From the NCBI GenBank assembly GCA_000827205.1, contig KN832559.1, positions 185,167-249,166 of the forward strand: a stretch of 64,000 bases of DNA, read 5' to 3'. Made by a program: the position numbers and the translations under genes. Shown here piece by piece: positions 53,475 to 64,000 of this stretch. The first letter of the stretch is position 1, and every line of letters starts with the position of its first letter. Below the pieces are notes generated by a model. The model saw only the letters and a list, made by a program, of their open reading frames with translations, had not been told where the DNA came from and searched no databases. Source of the stretch: Plicaturopsis crispa FD-325 SS-3. Lineage: Eukaryota; Basidiomycota; Agaricomycetes; Amylocorticiales; Amylocorticiaceae.

Positions 53475-55447
53475 TCATGAAGTGTACAAACCTATCAAGG
53501 ACGCGCCGCTCCATCGACTACTAGTGCTGTCGCAAGACACGTCCGCAGGCGGCGTCTCCTCCAATCCGAGCAGCGTGATAATATCGCCCAGCGCAGCAGC
53601 CTTGGTCTCCGCAGAGGATTGAGACATCGCAGACGCCGGGACCAAAGACGCCCTCTTGGTTTGAGGCTCAGGGCCGCCGAAGGACGACTCCCTTCGCGCG
53701 ACATGCATAGGAAGGATCAACGGACGCAGGGTGGTGGCACGTCTTGGGGCGGGGCGAGCAGGTGCAGGTGCCGCCGGTAGATGGTACCCAGTCGGCTTCG
53801 AGGATTCGGGCTCAGGCCACACACCGATGGCAACAGGAATAGGCGATGTAGGCGGACTGAGTACGCCAACGCGGGGATCGATGGACTCGGGCGAGACACA
53901 ACGCGTAGCGGTGGGGAACAGATAGAAATCCGTCGGCGAGTCCGGACGGTCCTGCGGCGTTTGCATGCCTTCGATGGCCGCAAGCAGATCATCGATACCC
54001 TTCTCCATAAATGGAGTGGCGCAATCCTGAGAGGCTGATTCCGGAACTTCTTGTATGATAGGACAGGCTGCGGTCGGCACCGCACTAACGGACAGGACCG
54101 CGGAAGGACGCCTGGGAATGGACCTGGAGGCGGTAGATTTCGACCGGGGCCTCTTCCTGACGTCTGATTTGGCCGCGTTGCTAGACAAGGGTGCGCCTTG
54201 GTCGAGACAGAAGTCGTAGATAGATAGGTCGTAGATGTTCGTGGATGTCTGCATGGCGAACTGTTTCCGAATCGTCGAAGCGGACCTTGCCACGGCGCGT
54301 GACGTCTTCCTTCTGGACATGTCGAAGGCGTAGTTGCCCACAGTGGTGTATATCGAGATATCCGTGTAATCGACGACAGAAGGGCGTTCAATAGCCTGGT
54401 ATGGGTAAGAATCCGTCGCAAAGGGATCCGTGGCATCGTAATCATCTTGAATGTGCTGCGGGAGGGCCTCCGGCTCGATCAAAAATGACTTGCTCGTCCT
54501 CGGTGTCGGTGTCCTCCGGAATGTCGAGAATGCCAGGCCAGACGAGTCGGGCGTGCGCGGGCTGAGCATGTCTGTCAGAGTGTGGAACGAGGATTTCTTC
54601 TTCATGGCAGGCGCGAAGAGAGGAGAGCCTTTGAATCCGCGGCGTTGCGCGAGTCCGCTTTCGGCATAGGGAACGGTCTCTATATCTGCGATGTCGGACA
54701 TAGCGGATCCAACATGGCCCGAGGCACTTGATGTCACGATGACTGGCAGTGTGTTATGAAAAGAATTCTCTTGAGGCGTGAGAGGGGGAGATGGCGATCT
54801 TATCGATCCGGGAGAAGAGAAGTAGTCCTCACTGGACGGCGCAAGGCCGATTCCAGGACAGTGCTTGAGATTGTCGGTCGAAGAGAACAGCGCCCAGTCT
54901 GGGGACAAGATCACTGACGAGCCCAAGGCGGCCTCTGCGGAGCCCCCGAAAGACGTGTCGCTTCCCGAGTCGGAGTCAGAGAAATCGATCTCCAGAATGG
55001 GCAGTAACGGCGAGGACGGCGGGAACAGGATGTGTGCCTTCCTCTTTGACGCGCGACTCTTTCTAACGGCAACGCTGCGCGGCGCTTTCGTGCGCCGGGG
55101 CTTCTCAAAACCAAGCCGTGAAAGTCTGTCCTGCGAGACGCTGGCGCGAACTATCCGTGCCCGGTTTGCATTGGCTGATAACGAGAAAGGTGCCCATGAG
55201 AGCCGCTCCACAGAGGAATACGCTAGGACGTACCAGATGTCCTTCGAAAGTCCTGGATATACGGTGGCCTCGTGTACGTGGATGTGGACGGTGGCTCGTT
55301 CTCGCGCTCGATGTAGGTAGGATACGACGGGGCGGTAGTAGGAAGCTCCAAAGCAGGTTCGACGTGGAGGCAGTTGGACAACGCGATAGCATATCGGACA
55401 AGTATAGCCCAGAGAGTGTGGATAAGTTGGATAAAAGAGTGAAACAT
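53475..55447 (-). CDS. Orphan protein with one N-terminal membrane helix and a long disordered region
   Basis: Two exons (55447-55234 and 55174-53475) across a 59-bp intron with a GTACGT donor encode 637 residues in phase. The ATG at 55445-55447 opens a hydrophobic helix (FIQLIHTLWAILVRYAIALS). The next residues (APSYPTYIERENEPPSTSTY) look solvent-exposed. The remaining ~550 residues are Ser/Pro-rich and contain basic patches (RLGFEKPRRTKAPRSVAVRK), an acidic patch (LEIDFSDSDSGSD) and many SP/TP sites. A few conserved-looking islands remain, such as NIYDLSIYDFCLDQGAPLSS and CATPFMEKGIDDLLAAIEGM, and the end ALGDIITLLGLEETPPADVS may form a short helix. I recognise no domain. A membrane-tethered regulator controlled by phosphorylation would fit, but this is inference. 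An upstream 5' exon is possible (donor gtaagtgtccgtc near 55481). Confidence 0.68.
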
Positions 55448-56391
55448 AGCTGGCAAATACAGAGCAATGACGGACACTTACAGAGCACAGGAACTGAGAG
55501 ACAGAAGCGCGTTCGCGCCCTTATCACTTCCTGGAGGCATTCGAGGACGTGTCAGCCCTGGCCACTGTTTCAATCTTGACGGCATTGGGGAAACTTGGCT
55601 TCAATCCCTTCCAAGTAGGATATTTCAAAGCGCGGTAAAGCAGTGCCATGAGCCACGTTGGGGAACACCAGGAGTACACGATGTGTGTGGCCAAAACCAA
55701 GCCCAAGTTTTGTCGGAAATTGCAGAGCATCAAACTCAGCGAGTTCCCGGAAGCGGAAATTACTCGGACAGGAAACGGAGGCAAAAACGCGGCAAATGCC
55801 TAAAATAATGCCTCCGTGAACGGCCCTCGGCGCCGGCGCTTACAATCATCAACCGGCCACTGAGACACCACCGCCGAGTGATACACCTCAATTTCAACTA
55901 CTTTTCTTTGCTCTTTCATCTTGAACATATGCACATGTTGTGAGACTACCCTTTGGTCAATATTCTAGCATTTTTTTGCAAATTTTGGCGGCCCAGAAAA
56001 TTGTCGAGAGCTGGTACAGTTTCCTGGTGGCTGTGCAGACAATGCTCAACTGGTCACTGATACACCAGTATTTGAGCAATACCTCGTTCAATTTTCGTTC
56101 TCTTCCTTGATCCTTCCGCATAGGCCCTCTAGAGGTGTATTGAATGGTATCTACAACAAAAATTTTGAGAGAAACAACTTTCCCGGTGTGCAATTGCGGA
56201 AACGAGTTTCAGTGTATCACGGGCCGGTGGATAACTGTACTTAGCGTCACATTTCAAATTTCTGTGAGTCTGTGACTTGCACTTAGCGAATAAATTTCCG
56301 GGCCAGCCTGGTGCCCAGGCATACTAGGTTTCTCGTTTCTCGTCCGCTATAATATCGTCTCGGATTGCTTTGGATCGGCCTGTGGATTTGC
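55448..56391. other. Intergenic between divergent orphan genes
   Basis: 944 bases including both promoters. The right half (55900-56300) is AT-rich. Short frames on both strands are not supported. Confidence 0.5.
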
Positions 56392-57178
56392 ATGATTTCT
56401 TCGGAGGGTACTGGGGACAAAACGACGCAGAAGGAGTTCGACAAATGGGAGGATGCGATGAGCGATTTCGACGGCAAGGCAGGGTCCACCCCGTCGTCGT
56501 CCCCGCCAGATGGAACCAGGACCACGGATCCCCCCAGTCAGGTATGTTTTACCAGGTACATACTACGCGATCGCTCTCATCTGACATGTAGAGTTGCAGT
56601 CGTTTGAAGACGAGTGCTCGCGCCGAGGTTCGGGCAATGGAAATGCCCGCCCAGTCGTGCGGGTGTCCAGCTTGAGCAAGTTGTCGCTGCATTCGCCGTC
56701 CCAAATCATAGGCACGCCTTACCATGATGGAGCCGCAGGCTCCAGCGGTCGCTTCGAGTATCCGTTCCCTGCCACTACCGAGACATCGGATACACTGTCC
56801 GCGTCGCTGCCTGCGCTTTCAAGTCCGCTGTCCACGCTTTCTAGCCCCAGCCTCTTCTCCGCCTCGCCCCCAACGCACCATCAGTCGCACTCGTATTCGT
56901 ACCCGCTGCCCGCGCCGTCCGCGCCCGCGAACTATTCACCTCTTCACCCAAAGTTGCGTTCCGATGAACCTCCCATTCCGCCCGGCCTCGCCCGCAAGCT
57001 CAAGCTCCGCGGGCGCGGCCGCAGCTCCAGCATCGGGAGCGGGAGCGAGGAGAGCTACGGCAGCGTGAGCACCGCATTCTCGGGTGACTCCAGCGCAGAC
57101 CTCGAGCCGCACTTGCCGGCGCTGCACAAGGGCGCGAAAAGCGTGAGCCCCGTGAGGAGGCGCACGGGTGTGGATTAG
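56392..57178 (+). CDS. Orphan Ser/Pro-rich protein
   Basis: Exon 1 (56392-56541, 50 codons) begins MISSEGTGDKTTQKEFDKWE, then an intron ends at 56593 or 56599; both acceptors keep the frame (QLQSFEDECS or QSFEDECS). The total is about 243 residues. The N-terminal KEFDKWEDAMSDFDGKAG is charged and probably helical; the rest is low-complexity (LSASLPALSSPLSTLSSPSL, HHQSHSYSYPLPAPSAPANY) and ends in a basic/Ser-rich region (RKLKLRGRGRSSSIGSGSEE) and PVRRRTGVD. The RGRGRSSS stretch could be a phosphorylated nuclear signal. There is no signal peptide or known fold. Function unknown; its codon use is GC-rich like its neighbours. Confidence 0.6.
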
Positions 57179-57196
57179 CGACGGAGAAGATGCTCT

Positions 57197-57240
57197 CTCT
57201 TCTTTTTTTCTTTTTTTTTTTTTGGGTTTGGGGGGTTTTA
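57197..57240 (+). repeat. T-rich tract followed by G run
   Basis: An almost pure T run (about 24 bases) followed by gggtttggggggtttta lies just after the stop at 57178, probably in the 3' untranslated region. Confidence 0.7.
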
Positions 57241-57830
57241 CGGGTGCCAGCTGCAGGGCCGCACATACGGTTGGTCCATTGTCATCGGCTCAAAAGCGTT
57301 GTAATATGTCTACCTATGAGGGCTAATGTTTTTCAGGGTCATGGCGAATATACACGGTCTCGTCATACTCGCAAACGTCAGGACGATCCCCCGCCCAAGT
57401 CTCGCTGGTTGGAGACTTCATATTTTTATATCCCCACTCCCTCGATCGATCCGAGCGCACTTGTTTTGTTTTCCTTGTTTTCATTGCATTCATGCCCCAC
57501 GTCGCTGCTGTCCATCTGTTCATCCGATCCGATCTGCTTTCCATTCGTGTTTTTAGTCTGCATACTTTACTTATCCACGCATCCATACCCTCGTCCGCAT
57601 CCATATACATATCCGGCATCCCATATGCCCATGTCGTTCGCTATTTTCTTTTCTATCCGGTCGTTCGAGACAATTCGATGCCGTATTACTATGATCTTTC
57701 AAGTGTCCTAATTTGCACCACTAGGAGTCTGGCTTCGTAAGACTCGAGAGCTTCAAATGTGTTCACTCTGAGGTGAAGTATTATATCCTTTGAAATTACA
57801 TCTATGCAAATACATTGAGGGCTAGCAACA
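57241..57830. other. Convergent intergenic region
   Basis: About 590 bases between the orphan gene and the PRP16 stop. It is AT-rich and lacks supported coding sequence. Confidence 0.5.
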
Positions 57831-62663
<4,833 letters not shown>

Positions 62664-62891
62664 AGACACCAGAAACAACGCAGAGACCTCGGTGGTGGTT
62701 TGTCGGTGCACCTAGGTGCAAGCAAGGTGCAAGAGATAATGTCGTCCGCCACAACCTTTCTTTGACTTTGTTTGCATTGTGGCGCTTTGCACGTCCAGAC
62801 TCCAGTTGCATCTTGCACTGTGCAGTCTTTCTGATAGACGGACACTTGGACAGTGTAACCTGGACCTCCTTTCTGTACATTTGACTACATT
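62664..62891. promoter_or_regulatory. Short bidirectional promoter PRP16 / SIM protein
   Basis: Only 228 bases separate the two divergent ATGs, so regulation is probably shared. No TATA box is seen. Confidence 0.5.
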
Positions 62892-63224
62892 ATGGCAGAC
62901 GACGACGTGATAGACCTGACCAACGACTCCGACAACGAAGAACAGAATGCGAAACCCGGCATGGACGACATATCACGCACACAGCTTCACGTCGCGATCG
63001 CTACCGTGCCAGAAACGCGTCTACGCGAAATCGTCGCGAAACTGGTAGACACAATCCCTGCCGTCGGCAATGCATTTCTGAAAGAACTCGTCACCGTCGC
63101 GCCCGCCCGAGCACCTCAAGCGAATGCTGCGCACATCCCGGTCGCCCAACCCGCCGCGCCCGCATTCGTCCCGAGATGGGATGATGATGAATTCAACATT
63201 TATATCCCGCTACAAGCCAACTAG
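62892..63224 (+). CDS. Small acidic protein with SUMO-interaction motif
   Basis: A 110-residue frame starts MADDDVIDLTNDSDNEEQNA. DDDVIDLTNDSDNEE is a textbook SUMO-interaction motif: a hydrophobic V-I-D-L core flanked by acids and phosphorylatable Ser/Thr. Residues ~30-75 (SRTQLHVAIATVPETRLREI, VAKLVDTIPAVGNAFLKELV) form amphipathic helices, followed by an Ala/Pro linker and DDDEFNIYIP. The stop at 63222-63224 is clear, but the gene might extend by splicing into the N gap, so the C-terminus is not certain. It may act in nuclear SUMO-dependent processes; no enzyme domain is present. Confidence 0.65.
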   Translation: MADDDVIDLTNDSDNEEQNAKPGMDDISRTQLHVAIATVPETRLREIVAKLVDTIPAVGNAFLKELVTVAPARAPQANAAHIPVAQPAAPAFVPRWDDDEFNIYIPLQAN

Positions 63225-63509
63225 AGCTAAGACGCGGCAGTGTACTACTGGGACCATAGACACCAAAGAGATAGGTAAAATGTCGAACGGTGAAAGATCT
63301 GCGGGGAAATCATGGAATGGCATATTGAACGGGGGGATTTGAACGGGGTGAATCATACGGGGGTTCCCAAGTCAACGAGAAAACTCGAAGCCAAAATGAA
63401 ACAGAAAACCTCATCCCAACAACAGACACAACACATTACCTCTCCTCCTCCTAACCCAATGTCCACCAGGTCGGACCGTTGCGGAAACGAGGGCAGGGCA
63501 GCTTCGGCT
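63225..63509. other. Flank between the SIM gene and the gap
   Basis: No gene is supported. Contains gggggttcccaagtcaacg and a C/A-rich stretch before the gap. Confidence 0.4.
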
Positions 63510-63915
63510 NNNNNNNNNNNNNNNNNNNNNNNNNNNNNNNNNNNNNNNNNNNNNNNNNNNNNNNNNNNNNNNNNNNNNNNNNNNNNNNNNNNNNNNNNNN
63601 NNNNNNNNNNNNNNNNNNNNNNNNNNNNNNNNNNNNNNNNNNNNNNNNNNNNNNNNNNNNNNNNNNNNNNNNNNNNNNNNNNNNNNNNNNNNNNNNNNNN
63701 NNNNNNNNNNNNNNNNNNNNNNNNNNNNNNNNNNNNNNNNNNNNNNNNNNNNNNNNNNNNNNNNNNNNNNNNNNNNNNNNNNNNNNNNNNNNNNNNNNNN
63801 NNNNNNNNNNNNNNNNNNNNNNNNNNNNNNNNNNNNNNNNNNNNNNNNNNNNNNNNNNNNNNNNNNNNNNNNNNNNNNNNNNNNNNNNNNNNNNNNNNNN
63901 NNNNNNNNNNNNNNN
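63510..63915. other. Assembly gap (406 N)
   Basis: The sequence is N throughout, so nothing can be said. The 85 bases beyond it show no recognisable feature. Confidence 0.99.
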
Positions 63916-64000
63916 GGTGTCCTAAAAAAGCAAACGCGGTCGGGCTCGCCCTAGCCAGAGTGCAGGGGCTTCATGCTAATGTCCTTCTGTGGATGCTCCT

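Overview
The window is nuclear DNA of a filamentous basidiomycete, most likely a wood- or litter-decaying agaricomycete. Genes are packed on both strands, almost all are broken by 45-70 bp GT-AG introns, and coding regions are moderately GC-rich. Lineage markers include an AA14-type copper oxygenase, a DUF6533-type seven-helix membrane protein, two F-box proteins of the agaricomycete type and a GH79 enzyme. There are no operons, rRNAs, CRISPR arrays or convincing tRNAs. A 406-base run of N (63510-63915) is an assembly gap.

Layout: a 5'-cut F-box gene (1-1380); a secreted GH79 glycosidase, convergent with an MFS transporter (1946-6704); mitochondrial homoaconitase LYS4 (7733-9972); the splicing/genome-stability factor SDE2, divergent from ILV5 ketol-acid reductoisomerase (11521-14345); a 1.4-kb terminal-inverted-repeat element (14664-16074) ending 187 bp upstream of an intronless F-box gene (16262-17953); two tandem paralogous single-pass membrane proteins with a conserved proline-rich, PPxY-bearing tail (18262-22022); a 300-aa orphan protein; the fused biotin enzyme BIO3-BIO1 (25216-27902); a DUF6533-like membrane protein; VPS34 PI3-kinase; urease, divergent from the AA14 enzyme; a C2H2 zinc-finger protein; an FtsJ-like methyltransferase; homogentisate dioxygenase, divergent from a transketolase-like enzyme; an AT-hook/Cys-rich protein; a DUF4112 protein; two orphan low-complexity proteins; and the spliceosomal helicase PRP16, divergent from a small SUMO-interaction-motif protein next to the gap.

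Most genes are housekeeping: lysine (LYS4), branched-chain amino acid (ILV5) and biotin synthesis, tyrosine breakdown (HGD), urea use, autophagy and endosomal lipid signalling (VPS34), and splicing (SDE2, PRP16). The accessory or less understood parts are the inverted-repeat element and the F-box gene it abuts, the tandem membrane receptor-like pair, the AT-hook protein, and the orphan proteins. Two tiny exons, 15 nt in VPS34 and 16 nt in ILV5, could easily be lost by automated gene models. Exon joins quoted here were checked by reading frame and by resemblance to the protein families, not by transcript data.
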